Positions 1-8,823 of a DNA stretch of 49,525 bases are shown here, piece by piece. The DNA lies in NCBI RefSeq assembly GCF_024436055.1, contig NZ_JANFNH010000052.1:1-49525 (forward strand), written 5' to 3'. Under the pieces are notes generated by a model, which was given only the letters and a program-made list of their open reading frames with translations, ran no database searches and was not told the origin of the DNA. Position 1 is the first letter of the stretch. Every line of letters begins with the position of its first letter. Origin of the DNA: Streptantibioticus rubrisoli. GTDB taxonomy: Bacteria > Actinomycetota > Actinomycetes > Streptomycetales > Streptomycetaceae. Both the position numbers and the translations under genes were made by a program.

Positions 1-1
1 G

Positions 2-184
2 CCTGGCGCCCCGCAGCGTCCGGCTGGTCCGCGCGGGCAGCCGGGCCCGATGGGTCCCGGCCCGATGGGTCAGGGTCCGATGGGTCAGGGTCCGATGGGC
101 CCCGGCAAAGGGCGGGGGTGGGGTCAGACCTTCCGCAACCGGAACGTCAGCCCGAGGGCCTCGTCCGTGAACGGCTCGCCGTAG
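2..184 (+). CDS. Possible 3' end of a Gly/Pro/Met-rich protein (divIVA candidate), partial
   Basis: An open frame enters from the left edge and reads a low-complexity Gly-Pro-Met-Gln segment with repeated GPMGQ units before stopping inside the 3' end of ileS on the opposite strand. In Streptomyces the dcw-cluster gene divIVA normally lies next to ileS, and DivIVA contains PQG-rich segments, so this may be its tail. Against this, I do not see the acidic C-terminal end I remember for Streptomyces DivIVA, and the frame overlaps ileS by about 60 nt. It may be non-coding. Weak call. Confidence 0.25.
   Translation, partial: PGAPQRPAGPRGQPGPMGPGPMGQGPMGQGPMGPGKGRGWGQTFRNRNVSPRASSVNGSP
50..109 (+). 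repeat. 15-bp tandem repeat, four imperfect units
   Basis: Four consecutive 15-nt units beginning ATGGGTC or ATGGGCC; units two and three are identical (ATGGGTCAGGGTCCG). In the frame starting at position 2 they read as repeated Met-Gly-x-Gly-Pro. Confidence 0.8.
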
Positions 185-3100
185 ACCGAATCCGCCTCGC
201 CCTCCGCGAAGTCGACCGCGAGCACCTCCTCCGCCACGAGGCCCGCGTGCTCCGAGAGCGCCGCCGCCAACTCCGCGCCGGATGCGGCCCAGCGCAGCGC
301 GATCCGGTCCGCCACGTCCAACCCGCTGTTCTTACGGGCCTCCTGGATGAGCCGGATGGCGTCCCGGGCCAGGCCCGCCCGCCGCAGCTCGGGAGTGATC
401 TCCAGGTCCAGGGCGACCGTCGCCCCCGAGTCGGACGCCACCGACCAGCCCTCACGCGGGGTTTCGGTGATGATGACCTCCTCGGGGGAGAGGCTGACCG
501 TCTCCCCGTTCACCTCCACCGACGCCGTGCCCTCGCGCAGCGCGAGCGACAGCGCGGCGGCGTCCGCCTCGGCGATGGCCTTGGCGACCGGCTGGGTGCC
601 CTTGCCGAAACGCCTGCCCAGCGCACGGAAGTTGGCCTTCGCCGTGGTGTCCACCAGCGAGCCGCCGACCGCGGAGAGCGATTGGAGGGAGCTGACGTTG
701 AGCTCCTCCGCGATCTGCGCGCGCAGGTCCGCGTCCAGCTCCTCGAAGCCCGCCGCCGCGACCAGTGCGCGGGACAGCGGCTGGCGGGTCTTGACGCCGG
801 ACTCCGCCCGGGTCGCCCGCCCGAGCTCAACAAGGCGGCGAACCAGGGTCATTCGGGCGGAAAGCACAGGGTTGATCAGGTTCTCGTCAACCGTCGGCCA
901 GCTGGACAGGTGCACCGAGTCCGGGGCGTCCGGCGTGGTCGGCACGACCAGGTCCTGCCAGACGCGTTCGGTGATGAACGGCACCAGCGGGGCCATCAGC
1001 CGGGTGACCGTCTCCACCACGTCGTGCAGGGTGCGCAGCGCCGCCTGGTCGCCCTGCCAGAACCGGCGCCGCGAGCGGCGGACGTACCAGTTGGACAGGT
1101 CGTCCACGAACGCCGACAGCAGCTTGCCCGCCCGCTGGGTGTCGTACGACTCCAGCGCCTCGGTGACGTCCCGCACCAGTGCGTTGAGCTCACCGAGCAG
1201 CCAGCGGTCCAGCAGCGGCCGGTCGGCGGGGGCCGGATCGGCGGCGCTGGGCGCCCAGTTGGAGGTGCGGGCGTACAGCGCCTGGAAGGCGACGGTGTTC
1301 CAGTAGGTGAGCAGCGTCTTGCGCACCACCTCCTGGATGGTGCCGTGGCCGACCCGGCGGGCCGCCCACGGCGAGCCGCCCGCGGCCATGAACCAGCGCA
1401 CCGCGTCCGCGCCGTGCTGGTCCATCAACGGGATGGGCTCCAGGATGTTGCCCAGGTGCTTGGACATCTTGCGGCCGTCCTCGGCGAGGATGTGGCCGAG
1501 GCAGACCACGTTCTCGTACGAGGACTTGTCGAAGACCAGCGTGCCGACCGCCATCAGCGTGTAGAACCAGCCACGGGTCTGGTCGATCGCCTCTGAGATG
1601 AACTGCGCCGGGTAGCTCTTCTCGAAGACCTCCTTGTTGCGGTACGGGTAGCCCCACTGCGCGAACGGCATGGAGCCCGAGTCGTACCAGGCGTCGATCA
1701 CCTCGGGGACGCGCACCGCTTCCAGAGCGCAACCGTCCGTGGTGCAGCCGAAGGTGATCTCGTCGATGTACGGACGGTGCGGGTCCAGTGAGGTCTGGTC
1801 GCTGCCGGTCAGCTCGCTCAGCTCGGCGAGCGAACCGACGCAGGTGAGGTGGCCCTCCGCGCAGCGCCAGATGGGCAGCGGCGTGCCCCAGTAGCGGTTG
1901 CGGGACAGCGCCCAGTCGATGTTGTTGTTCAGCCAGTCGCCGAAGCGGCCGTGCTTGACCGCCTCCGGGAACCAGTTGGTCCGCTCGTTCTCGCGCAGCA
2001 GCGCGTCCTTGATCTGCGTGGTGCGGATGTACCAGGACGGCTGTGCGTAGTACAGCAGCGCGGTGTGGCAGCGCCAGCAGTGCGGGTAGCTGTGCTCGTA
2101 CGGCAGGTGCCGGAACAGCAGGCCGCGCGACTGCAGGTCGGCCACCAGCGCCTCGTCGGCCTTCTTGAAGAACTGGCCGCCGATCAGGCCCAGTTCACCG
2201 GTGAAGGTGCCGTCCGGGTTGACCGGGTTGACCACCGGCAGCCCGTACGCCCGGCAGGTCTTGAGGTCGTCCTCACCGAAGGCGGGCGCCTGGTGGACCA
2301 GACCGGTGCCGTCGTCGGTGGTCACGTAGTCGGCGTTGACCACGAAGTGGGCGCCCTCGATGTCCACCAGCTCGAACGGGCGCTGGTACGTCCAGCGCTC
2401 CATCTCGGTGCCGCGGTAGGTCTCGCCGGTGGCGGTCCAGCCCTCGCCCAGCGCCTTGCCCAGCAGCGGCTCGGCCACCACCAGCTTCTCGGTGCCGTCG
2501 GTGGCCACCACGTAGCTGACGTCGGGGTGCGCGGCCACCGCGGTGTTGGAGACCAGGGTCCACGGGGTGGTGGTCCACACCAGCAGCGACGCCTGGCCCG
2601 CCAGCGGGCCCGAGGTGAGCGGGAAGCGGACGAACACCGACGGGTCGACGACCGTCTCGTACCCTTGCGCCAGCTCGTGGTCGGACAGTCCGGTGCCGCA
2701 GCGCGGGCACCACGGGGCCACCCGGTGGTCCTGCACCAGCAGGCCCTTGTCGAAGATCTGCTTCAGCGACCACCAGACGGACTCCACGTACTCCGGGTCC
2801 ATCGTCCGGTACGCCTGGTCCAGGTCCACCCAGTAGCCCATGCGCCGGGTCAGCGCGGCGAAGGCGTCGGTGTGCCGGGTGACGGACTCGCGGCACTTGG
2901 CGTTGAACTCGGCGATGCCGTAGCGCTCGATGTCCTGCTTGCCGGAGAAGCCCAGCTCCTTCTCGACGGCCAGCTCCACCGGCAGCCCGTGGCAGTCCCA
3001 GCCCGCCTTACGGGTCACATGGTGGCCCCGCATGGTCTTGAAGCGCGGGAAGACGTCCTTGAAGACGCGGGCCTCGATGTGGTGCGCGCCGGGCATTCCG

Positions 3101-3258
3101 TTGGCGGTCGGCGGGCCCTCGTAGAACACCCACTCGGGCCGCCCCTCGCTCTGCTCCAGGGAGCGGGCGAACACCTTGTTCTCCTGCCAGAACCGGAGCA
3201 CCTCGTGCTCCAGCGCGGGCAGGTCCACCTGAGCGGGGACCTGGCGGTACTGCGTCAT
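124..3258 (-). CDS. ileS: Isoleucyl-tRNA synthetase, type 2, with GAHH signature
   Basis: Charges tRNA-Ile with isoleucine in the cytoplasm. The 1044 residues match the long eukaryote-like (type 2) bacterial IleRS. Visible landmarks are the class I nucleotide-binding segment around residues 48-70, GWDCHGLPVE near residue 85, a CPRCG zinc-type motif in the editing half, and KMSKH at residues 597-601. The first signature, normally HxGH, reads GAHH at residues 57-60 (bases 3079-3090): first and third positions are swapped. Swapped-motif type 2 enzymes have been reported as extremely mupirocin resistant, so this enzyme probably tolerates mupirocin. ATG start; a GGAGGA ribosome site lies just upstream at the end of the T-box leader. 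Confidence 0.97.
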   Translation of the reverse strand: MTQYRQVPAQVDLPALEHEVLRFWQENKVFARSLEQSEGRPEWVFYEGPPTANGMPGAHHIEARVFKDVFPRFKTMRGHHVTRKAGWDCHGLPVELAVEKELGFSGKQDIERYGIAEFNAKCRESVTRHTDAFAALTRRMGYWVDLDQAYRTMDPEYVESVWWSLKQIFDKGLLVQDHRVAPWCPRCGTGLSDHELAQGYETVVDPSVFVRFPLTSGPLAGQASLLVWTTTPWTLVSNTAVAAHPDVSYVVATDGTEKLVVAEPLLGKALGEGWTATGETYRGTEMERWTYQRPFELVDIEGAHFVVNADYVTTDDGTGLVHQAPAFGEDDLKTCRAYGLPVVNPVNPDGTFTGELGLIGGQFFKKADEALVADLQSRGLLFRHLPYEHSYPHCWRCHTALLYYAQPSWYIRTTQIKDALLRENERTNWFPEAVKHGRFGDWLNNNIDWALSRNRYWGTPLPIWRCAEGHLTCVGSLAELSELTGSDQTSLDPHRPYIDEITFGCTTDGCALEAVRVPEVIDAWYDSGSMPFAQWGYPYRNKEVFEKSYPAQFISEAIDQTRGWFYTLMAVGTLVFDKSSYENVVCLGHILAEDGRKMSKHLGNILEPIPLMDQHGADAVRWFMAAGGSPWAARRVGHGTIQEVVRKTLLTYWNTVAFQALYARTSNWAPSAADPAPADRPLLDRWLLGELNALVRDVTEALESYDTQRAGKLLSAFVDDLSNWYVRRSRRRFWQGDQAALRTLHDVVETVTRLMAPLVPFITERVWQDLVVPTTPDAPDSVHLSSWPTVDENLINPVLSARMTLVRRLVELGRATRAESGVKTRQPLSRALVAAAGFEELDADLRAQIAEELNVSSLQSLSAVGGSLVDTTAKANFRALGRRFGKGTQPVAKAIAEADAAALSLALREGTASVEVNGETVSLSPEEVIITETPREGWSVASDSGATVALDLEITPELRRAGLARDAIRLIQEARKNSGLDVADRIALRWAASGAELAAALSEHAGLVAEEVLAVDFAEGEADSVYGEPFTDEALGLTFRLRKV

Positions 3259-3274
3259 CGGAATGTCCTCCGGC

Positions 3275-3522
3275 GGATACGGTCGATCTCCGTCGGAGGG
3301 ACGAGAGCGCGTGCTCCCGCGGTACCACCCTCCTTGGCCGGGAGTGTCCTCCCGACCCCCTCATTGGGGTCGCGACACCGGTTCTACTCGCCCATAGGGC
3401 TTTCTTCCGGCGGCTCCGGGGTGATCTTCACGTCGCGCACACCCCCGGGCTCACACCGTCCCCGGGTCGCTGATGGCTGCGTACGGCGCTACTCGTCCCC
3501 TTCCACGCCTTTCGCTTCGCAC
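3275..3522 (-). promoter_or_regulatory. T-box leader of ileS (tRNA-Ile-sensing riboswitch)
   Basis: On the minus strand the conserved T-box bulge reads GGTGGTACCGCGGGAG (bases 3314-3329), which pairs with the uncharged tRNA acceptor end. Further upstream GAAGATCACC offers an ATC isoleucine specifier codon (bases 3423-3425). The leader runs almost into the ileS ribosome site with no obvious U-rich terminator. That fits the translational, ultrashort-Stem-I T-boxes known for actinobacterial ileS. The T-box sequence is certain; the specifier position and the mode of control are inferred. Confidence 0.9.
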
Positions 3523-3528
3523 AGTGTA
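3523..3528 (-). promoter_or_regulatory. Candidate -10 box for the ileS leader transcript
   Basis: TACACT on the minus strand, just upstream of the T-box leader. I see no convincing -35 hexamer at the usual distance. Position fits a start of the T-box RNA near 3515. Confidence 0.4.
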
Positions 3529-3780
3529 CGGCGCGCCGGGCGGGTCCTCCTGCGGAATTCCCGGCTGGCCCCAGCCGTTCTCCCACTGACCCGAACAGGG
3601 GAGGTTGCGCGCCCTGGACGGGTCGCTACCGAGGCGTACCGGATTACCCACCGGTGAGCTGGGCACAACGGATGCAGACCTGCCTGCCGTGGGCGTGCCC
3701 CGTTGCCGCGGGCGCGGAGTCGATTTATCGTTCCGGCACGATTCGCGAGCAAGATCACACTATGTGAAGGGGCCGCGTCC

Positions 3781-4614
3781 ATGGCGGTGAAGAAGACCGC
3801 AGCGCCCAAGAGAGCGGCGCCCACCGCCAAGGCGGCCACGACCCCCAGGACGTCGGCCAAGAAGGCGGCGGCCAAGAACCCTCCGGCCAAGAAGGGGCCG
3901 GCGAAGGCGACGACCACCGGGAAGCAGGCCCCCGCCAAGAGGACACCGGCGAAGAAGGCGGCCAAGAAGGAGAGCGAGAAGAAGGAAGCGGCGACCGACG
4001 CCGCGACGCGACGAACGGCCGGAGCCGCCAAGGCCCCGGCCAAGAAGGCCACCGCCAGGAAGACGGCGGCCAGCGGCACCACCACCAAGAAGGCGCCGGC
4101 CGCGAAGAAGAACGCGACGGCCAAGCAGACAGGAGCCAAGACGGTGGTTGCGAAGAAGACAGCGGCCCGTGAGGCCTCCCCGCTCCCGACCGCCCGCACC
4201 GCGCCGGCCACGGTCGACCCCGGCACACTCGCCGTACGCCCCGGCGAGGAACCCTGGTCCTCGGCGGAGGTCGCCGAGGCCCGGACCGCCCTGACGGACG
4301 AGGCCAACCGGCTGCGCACCGAGATCCTCGCGTCCGAGGACGCGATCTCCGGCCTGATGCGGGACTCCGGCGACGGCGCCGGCGACGACCAGGCCGACGT
4401 GGGCACCAAGAACATCTCCCGTGAACACGAGATCGCGCTGGCCGAAAACGCCCGCGAGATGCTGGTGCAGACCGAGCACGCGGTCGAACGCCTGGACAAC
4501 GGCACATACGGTCTGTGCGAATCCTGCGGTAAACCGATCGGAAAGGCTCGAATGCAGGCCTTCCCCAGGGCGACCCTGTGCGTCGAGTGCAAACAGCGGA
4601 CGGAACGCCGCTGA
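3781..4614 (+). CDS. TraR/DksA-type C4 zinc-finger protein with histone-H1-like N-terminal tail
   Basis: 277 residues in two parts. Residues 1 to about 140 are almost pure Lys, Ala, Pro and Thr with many PAKK and AKKA units, like a eukaryotic histone H1 tail, and should bind nucleic acid. The rest resembles the DksA/TraR coiled coil and ends in a four-cysteine zinc finger (CESC, 17 residues, CVEC). DksA-type proteins enter the RNA polymerase secondary channel; whether this one does is inference. I chose ATG 3781 ([10 protein letters not shown]); an upstream in-frame TTG would add 26 unlikely residues. It diverges from ileS and precedes lspA in the same direction. Confidence 0.85.
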   Translation: MAVKKTAAPKRAAPTAKAATTPRTSAKKAAAKNPPAKKGPAKATTTGKQAPAKRTPAKKAAKKESEKKEAATDAATRRTAGAAKAPAKKATARKTAASGTTTKKAPAAKKNATAKQTGAKTVVAKKTAAREASPLPTARTAPATVDPGTLAVRPGEEPWSSAEVAEARTALTDEANRLRTEILASEDAISGLMRDSGDGAGDDQADVGTKNISREHEIALAENAREMLVQTEHAVERLDNGTYGLCESCGKPIGKARMQAFPRATLCVECKQRTERR

Positions 4615-4646
4615 CCGCGGTCAACCCCATGCCGTACGCTCGACTC

Positions 4647-4665
4647 CGTCAGGCAGCGCCTGACG
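4647..4665 (+). terminator. Short perfect hairpin between the DksA-like gene and lspA
   Basis: CGTCAGGC and GCCTGACG form an 8-bp perfect stem with a 3-nt loop, with no T-run. Could be a weak terminator or an mRNA processing or stability element in the lspA leader. Confidence 0.4.
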
Positions 4666-4690
4666 CGGGACTCAACGCTGAAGGACTCAC

Positions 4691-5341
4691 GTGACGAAGG
4701 CGGAGCGGACCATCGGTACGCCAGGTTTCGAACAGGCGGCGGGCGAGCCGAGCGACGGTGAGGACGCGAAGTCGTCACCGGCCGCGGACGGCAAGGCCGC
4801 CGATGGTGGCCCGGAGCCGCACGCGGCGCCGGGCGGCGACGTGCCCGCTCCGCCCCGCAAGCGGCGGATCCCCGTGCTGTTCGGCGTGGCGGCGCTCGCC
4901 TACGCCCTGGACCTGATCAGCAAGACGCTGGTGGTCCAGCACCTGGAGAACCAGCCGTCGATCCAGCTGATCGGCCACTACCTGCAGCTGGAGGCGATCC
5001 GCAACTCCGGCGCCGCGTTCAGCATCGGCCAGGGCATGACCGTGGTCTTCACACTGATCGCGGTCATCGTGATCGGCGTGATCGCGCGGCTGGCCCGCAG
5101 GCTGTACAGCACGCCGTGGGCGGTCGCGCTCGGTCTGCTGCTCGGCGGCGCGCTGGGCAACCTCACCGACCGTATCTTCCGTTCGCCCGGGGTGTTCCAG
5201 GGCGGGGTGGTGGACTTCATCGCCCCGGCGCACTTCGCGGTGTTCAACCTGGCCGACTCGGCGATCGTCTGCGGTGGCGTCCTGATCGTCTGGCTCTCCT
5301 TCCGCGGCCTCGACCCGGACGGGACCATGCACCGGGACTGA
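4691..5341 (+). CDS. lspA: Lipoprotein signal peptidase (signal peptidase II)
   Basis: Membrane aspartyl protease that removes signal peptides from diacylglyceryl-modified prolipoproteins, acting after Lgt (also in this window near 40 kb). 216 residues, with a disordered, charged N-terminal extension of about 55 residues, then four predicted membrane segments. Family motifs are present: [14 protein letters not shown] with the first catalytic Asp, and [11 protein letters not shown] with the second. The GTG start at 4691 is the first one after the upstream hairpin. Followed at 47 nt by a pseudouridine synthase, the usual lspA neighbour in bacteria. Confidence 0.96.
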   Translation: MTKAERTIGTPGFEQAAGEPSDGEDAKSSPAADGKAADGGPEPHAAPGGDVPAPPRKRRIPVLFGVAALAYALDLISKTLVVQHLENQPSIQLIGHYLQLEAIRNSGAAFSIGQGMTVVFTLIAVIVIGVIARLARRLYSTPWAVALGLLLGGALGNLTDRIFRSPGVFQGGVVDFIAPAHFAVFNLADSAIVCGGVLIVWLSFRGLDPDGTMHRD

Positions 5342-5387
5342 CGCCCAGTGGACCGGACCGCGCCCGGGGTCCGGCATACTCAATCGG

Positions 5388-6329
5388 GTGAGCACCCTTC
5401 CCGAGACCCGCACCCTTCCGGTACCCGACGGCCTGGAGGGCGAGCGGGTGGACGCCGCGCTGGCCCGAATGTTCGGTTTCTCCCGTACGAAGGCGGCCGA
5501 GCTGGCCGCCGACGGCAAGGTACGGGTGGACGGCGCCGCGGCCGGGAAGTCCGACCGGGTGCACGGCGGGGCCTGGCTCGAGGTCGAGATGCCCGCGCCC
5601 GCCGCGCCGGTGCGGATCGTGGCCGAGCCGGTCGAGGGGATGGAGATCATCCACGACGACGAGGACGTCGTCGTGATCGTCAAGCCGGTCGGCGTCGCGG
5701 CCCACCCCAGCCCCGGCTGGACCGGCCCCACCGTGATCGGCGGCCTCGCCGCGGCCGGGTACCGGATCTCCACCTCCGGCGCCGCCGAGCGCCAGGGCAT
5801 CGTGCACCGCCTTGACGTCGGCACCTCGGGGCTGATGGTCGTCGCCAAGTCCGAGCGCGCGTACACCCTGCTCAAGCAGCAGTTCCGGGAGCGCACCGTC
5901 GACAAGCGCTACCACGCCCTGGTGCAGGGCCACCCCGATCCGCTCAGCGGCACCATCGACGCGCCGATCGGCCGCCACCCGCACCACGACTACAAGTGGG
6001 CGGTCATCGCCGAGGGCAAGCCCAGCGTCACCCACTACGACCTGATCGAGGCGTTCCGCGCCGCCAGCCTGCTCGACATCAAGCTGGAGACCGGCCGCAC
6101 CCACCAGATCCGGGTGCACATGTCCGCGCACCGCCACCCCTGCGTCGGCGATCTGACCTACGGCGCCGACCCGACGCTGGCCAAGCGGCTGAAGCTCACC
6201 CGACAGTGGCTGCACGCGGTGCGCCTCGGCTTCGAGCACCCGGCCGACGGCCGCTGGGTGGAGTTCGAGGCCCCCTACTCGGCAGACCTCCAGCAGGCGC
6301 TGGACACGATTCGGGCCGACAGCGCGTGA
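5388..6329 (+). CDS. RluA-family rRNA pseudouridine synthase (RluD-like)
   Basis: Isomerises specific uridines in RNA, probably 23S rRNA by its likeness to RluD. 313 residues: an S4 RNA-binding domain at about 15-80, then the RluA catalytic domain with [13 protein letters not shown], whose Asp143 is the nucleophile, and the C-terminal motif [15 protein letters not shown] start preceded by CATACT 7 nt upstream, so the transcript may be leaderless. Its stop codon overlaps the GTG of the following GNAT gene. The exact rRNA target cannot be read from sequence. Confidence 0.93.
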   Translation: MSTLPETRTLPVPDGLEGERVDAALARMFGFSRTKAAELAADGKVRVDGAAAGKSDRVHGGAWLEVEMPAPAAPVRIVAEPVEGMEIIHDDEDVVVIVKPVGVAAHPSPGWTGPTVIGGLAAAGYRISTSGAAERQGIVHRLDVGTSGLMVVAKSERAYTLLKQQFRERTVDKRYHALVQGHPDPLSGTIDAPIGRHPHHDYKWAVIAEGKPSVTHYDLIEAFRAASLLDIKLETGRTHQIRVHMSAHRHPCVGDLTYGADPTLAKRLKLTRQWLHAVRLGFEHPADGRWVEFEAPYSADLQQALDTIRADSA

Positions 6330-6811
6330 CGGTCGCTCAGCGCTACCGGATCGCGGTGGCCGGCGAGCGGGAGCTGGACGGCTGCTACGCGGTGCGCCGC
6401 GAGGTGTTCGTCACCGAGCAGGGCGTCCCGGAGCACGTGGAGTTGGACGCGTACGACGCGCACGCCGTCCATCTGCTCGCCACCAGTCAGTGCGACGGCC
6501 GCCCGGCGGGCACCGCCCGCATCCTGTACGGCGCCGTGGCGCGGCGGAAGTACCCGCGCGCGGTGACCGACGACCTGACGGCGGTTCTGGGACGGCTCGC
6601 GGTGGGCAGGTCCGCCCGCGGCACCGGCCTTGGGGCCGCACTGGTACGGGCGGTCGAGGACGAGGCCCGCCGACTCGGGCTCACTCACGTCTACCTGGAG
6701 GCGCAGACCCACGCCCTCCCGTTCTACGAGCGGCTCGGATACGCGGCCTACGGGCCGGAGTTCGACGAGGGCAGCGGCATCCCGCACCGGGCGATGCGCC
6801 GCACGTTGTGA
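6326..6811 (+). CDS. GNAT-family N-acetyltransferase
   Basis: 161 residues of the acetyl-CoA-dependent GNAT fold. The N-terminal part ([16 protein letters not shown]) resembles the ElaA/YjcF type, and [20 protein letters not shown] holds the acetyl-CoA pyrophosphate-binding loop. The C-terminal [11 protein letters not shown] is typical of the family. Start GTG 6326 overlaps the stop of the pseudouridine synthase gene (GTGA), so the two are translationally coupled. Substrate unknown. Confidence 0.9.
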   Translation: MTVAQRYRIAVAGERELDGCYAVRREVFVTEQGVPEHVELDAYDAHAVHLLATSQCDGRPAGTARILYGAVARRKYPRAVTDDLTAVLGRLAVGRSARGTGLGAALVRAVEDEARRLGLTHVYLEAQTHALPFYERLGYAAYGPEFDEGSGIPHRAMRRTL

Positions 6812-6821
6812 CCCGAACGCC

Positions 6822-6851
6822 CTGACAAGGGCTCAACGGCACGCTTGTCAG
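6822..6851 (+). terminator. Hairpin after the GNAT gene
   Basis: CTGACAAG and CTTGTCAG form an 8-bp perfect stem around a 14-nt loop, 10 nt after the stop codon. No T-run, as usual for Streptomyces. Plausible terminator of the lspA operon. Confidence 0.5.
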
Positions 6852-6970
6852 TGGCCCGTGGCACGCTGAGAACCACTGACGCAAGATCTCGACCTACGGG
6901 AGCGTGCCGACCGCTCGCTCCGCGACGGCATCCAACTCCCGTGCCAGCGCCTGACGTTGTGGTCCGGCCG

Positions 6971-7049
6971 GATGATCTGATCCCGCCGCAGCGGCGAGTA
7001 CCCCTCACGGCGCGGTTCGGCGGTGCCGATCGATCCGCAACCCCCCGGG
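6971..7049 (-). repeat. Dispersed intergenic repeat, copy 1
   Basis: 79-nt element almost identical to 7157-7235, in the same orientation. It contains the hairpin core CCGCCGCAGCGGCGAG and, further on, CGGTGCCGATCG. Read on the minus strand it aligns with similar elements at 17.5, 28.3 and 30.6 kb and, in the same orientation as itself, at 36.8 kb. The surrounding stretch 6812-7329 has no convincing gene. Confidence 0.85.
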
Positions 7050-7156
7050 GCAGCAACTCGCCCTGTGGGGACCCGGCATGGGGTAGACGGGTGGACCGTG
7101 CCGATACGCCGACACCGGGAGGTCTCGTCCCACGAGGGGTTGCCCGGGCGGTACTG

Positions 7157-7235
7157 GATGACCCGATCCCGCCGCAGCGGCGAGCACCCGTCACGGCGCG
7201 GTTCGGCGGTGCCGATCGAACCGCAACCCCCCGGG
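7157..7235 (-). repeat. Dispersed intergenic repeat, copy 2
   Basis: Second copy of the 79-nt element at 6971-7049, differing at only about five positions. Start-to-start spacing is 186 nt. The segment between the copies shows no recognisable coding sequence. Confidence 0.85.
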
Positions 7236-7329
7236 AGCAGGCCCGCCCGACAGGCGCCCTCCGCCGGGTAGGCGCCTGGCACGATGGGTGCTGGCACCCA
7301 TCGGAATCGCACGGGAAAGAGGGCCCGCG

Positions 7330-7908
7330 TTGGCCGCCGCTGAGACGATCATCCTGTTCCACTCCACGTGCGGGCTGCGGCCCGCCGTCCAGGCGGCGGC
7401 CGCCCGGCTGCGCGCCGCCGGGCACGAGGTGGTGGTCCCCGACCTGTTCGACGGCAGGACCGCCGACAACATCACCGACGGACTGGCGATCAAGGACGAG
7501 ATCGGCCAGGAGGAACTGCTCAGGCGAGCCGTCACCGCCGCCGCGCCCTACTCCGAGCGCGGAGTGGTCTACGCGGGCTTCTCGCTCGGCGGAGCCGTCG
7601 CGCAGAACCTGGCGCTGGCCGACGAGAAGGCCAGGGGCCTGTTGCTGCTGCACGGCACCTCGGACATCGCGGACGACGCCGCCACGGACATCCCGGTCCA
7701 ACTGCACGTCGCCGAGCCGGACCCGTTCGAGCCCGACGACTGGCTGAACGCCTGGTACCTGCGGATGCGGCGGGCCGGGGCCGACGTGGAGGTGCACCGC
7801 TACCGCGGCGCGGGCCACCTGTACACCGACCCCGACCTGCCGGACTGGGACGAGGAGGCCGCGGAGCGCACCTGGTCCACGGCCCTGTCCTTCCTCGCCG
7901 AGCTGTAG
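7330..7908 (+). CDS. Dienelactone-hydrolase-family alpha/beta hydrolase
   Basis: 192 residues with a compact alpha/beta-hydrolase fold. The nucleophile elbow reads YAGFSLGGAVAQ, so a serine stands where classical dienelactone hydrolase has cysteine. The catalytic Asp is probably in the EPDPFEPDDW segment, and the His in GAGHLYTD. True substrate unknown; a general esterase is likely. I chose TTG 7330 because it follows an AAAGAGGG ribosome site and matches relatives that begin just before the IILFHS strand; GTG 7288 is a possible longer start. Convergent with the next gene. Confidence 0.85.
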   Translation: MAAAETIILFHSTCGLRPAVQAAAARLRAAGHEVVVPDLFDGRTADNITDGLAIKDEIGQEELLRRAVTAAAPYSERGVVYAGFSLGGAVAQNLALADEKARGLLLLHGTSDIADDAATDIPVQLHVAEPDPFEPDDWLNAWYLRMRRAGADVEVHRYRGAGHLYTDPDLPDWDEEAAERTWSTALSFLAEL

Positions 7909-7941
7909 CGGTAGTGGTAGCCGTAGCCGCCGCTCCCGCCG

Positions 7942-8751
7942 CTACTTCTTCGGGCCGAGCGCCTTGTCGAAGGCCGCCGCGAGCTGGGCCGGGGTGATGA
8001 CGCCGGTCTGCGGGAAGTCGTTACCGGCGACGGGGAAGTCCTTGCCGTCCAGCTTGGCGGTCGGGGTGGCCTGCACGCCGCTGCTGTTGAAGGAGTCGGA
8101 CATCTTCTTCGCCCACGCGTCGTACGTACCGTCCTTGACCGCCTTCTGGAAGGCGGCGTTCCCCTTCAGCTCCGGAACCTGGTCGGAGATCTTGAACAGG
8201 TAGCTGGTGTCGCTGAACTTGTCCTGCGTCTCCTCAGGGTGGTTGGCCTGCGAGTACAGCGCGGTGTGGAACTTGATGAACGCGTCCGGGCTCACGTTCA
8301 GCGCCGCGCCCAGGGCGCTGAGCGCGTGCATGGAGCCGGTGCCGGGAGAGGCGCCCTGGTCCAGGAAGGTGCCGAAGGTGTACTGGATCTTGTAACGGCC
8401 GTCCTGCACCCCCTGGAGCACGTCCTTGCCGTCCGCCTGCTCGAACATCGCGCAGACCGGGCAGCGCGCGTCCTCGTACAGGTGCAGGGTGTGCGCGGCG
8501 TTCTTGTTGCCGTAGATCACCGTGGTGCCGTTCGGCCCCGAGGTGTTGGCGGGCAGTACCAGCGGCTTGCTGGAGCCGCCGGAGTTCGAGACGGCCACGG
8601 CGACGCCGCCCGCTATCGCCAGCGCGGCGACGATCGCGCCGCCCGCGATGAGCTGGCGGCGCAGCTTGTCCCGCTTCGCCTGCCGCGCCCGCTCGGCCTT
8701 CAGCCGCTCACGCGCCGAGGCCTTGTTCTCCCAGGAGTTCTTGCTGCTCAT
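7942..8751 (-). CDS. DsbA-like membrane-anchored thioredoxin-fold protein
   Basis: 269 residues. A highly charged cytoplasmic N-terminus (KASARERLKAERARQAKR) is followed by one membrane helix at about 36-55 and an extracytoplasmic thioredoxin fold with the redox motif CPVC. The family (Thioredoxin_4/DsbA) makes or rearranges disulfides in exported proteins. A paralogue of the same design with CPAC lies at 39260-40048. The neighbouring upstream gene encodes a membrane protein with extracytoplasmic cysteines, a possible partner. Confidence 0.93.
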   Translation of the reverse strand: MSSKNSWENKASARERLKAERARQAKRDKLRRQLIAGGAIVAALAIAGGVAVAVSNSGGSSKPLVLPANTSGPNGTTVIYGNKNAAHTLHLYEDARCPVCAMFEQADGKDVLQGVQDGRYKIQYTFGTFLDQGASPGTGSMHALSALGAALNVSPDAFIKFHTALYSQANHPEETQDKFSDTSYLFKISDQVPELKGNAAFQKAVKDGTYDAWAKKMSDSFNSSGVQATPTAKLDGKDFPVAGNDFPQTGVITPAQLAAAFDKALGPKK

Positions 8752-8823
8752 GATTCGTCCGCTCCGTCACGGTCGTGGATGTACGTGATTGCCTGGCTCG
8801 GTGCGGCGGCCCGACGGCGGGCG

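Noticed and set aside
118-3657. Two long plus-strand frames opposite ileS
   Set aside because: Arg/Val/Gly-rich shadow translations of ileS and its T-box leader; no protein features.
6863-6979. A short coding-like stretch (TQDLDLRERADRSLRDG) before repeat copy 1
   Set aside because: It looks protein-like but has no start codon (only CTG, with TGA just upstream) and stops within 120 nt. It could be a gene remnant; support is too thin for a feature.
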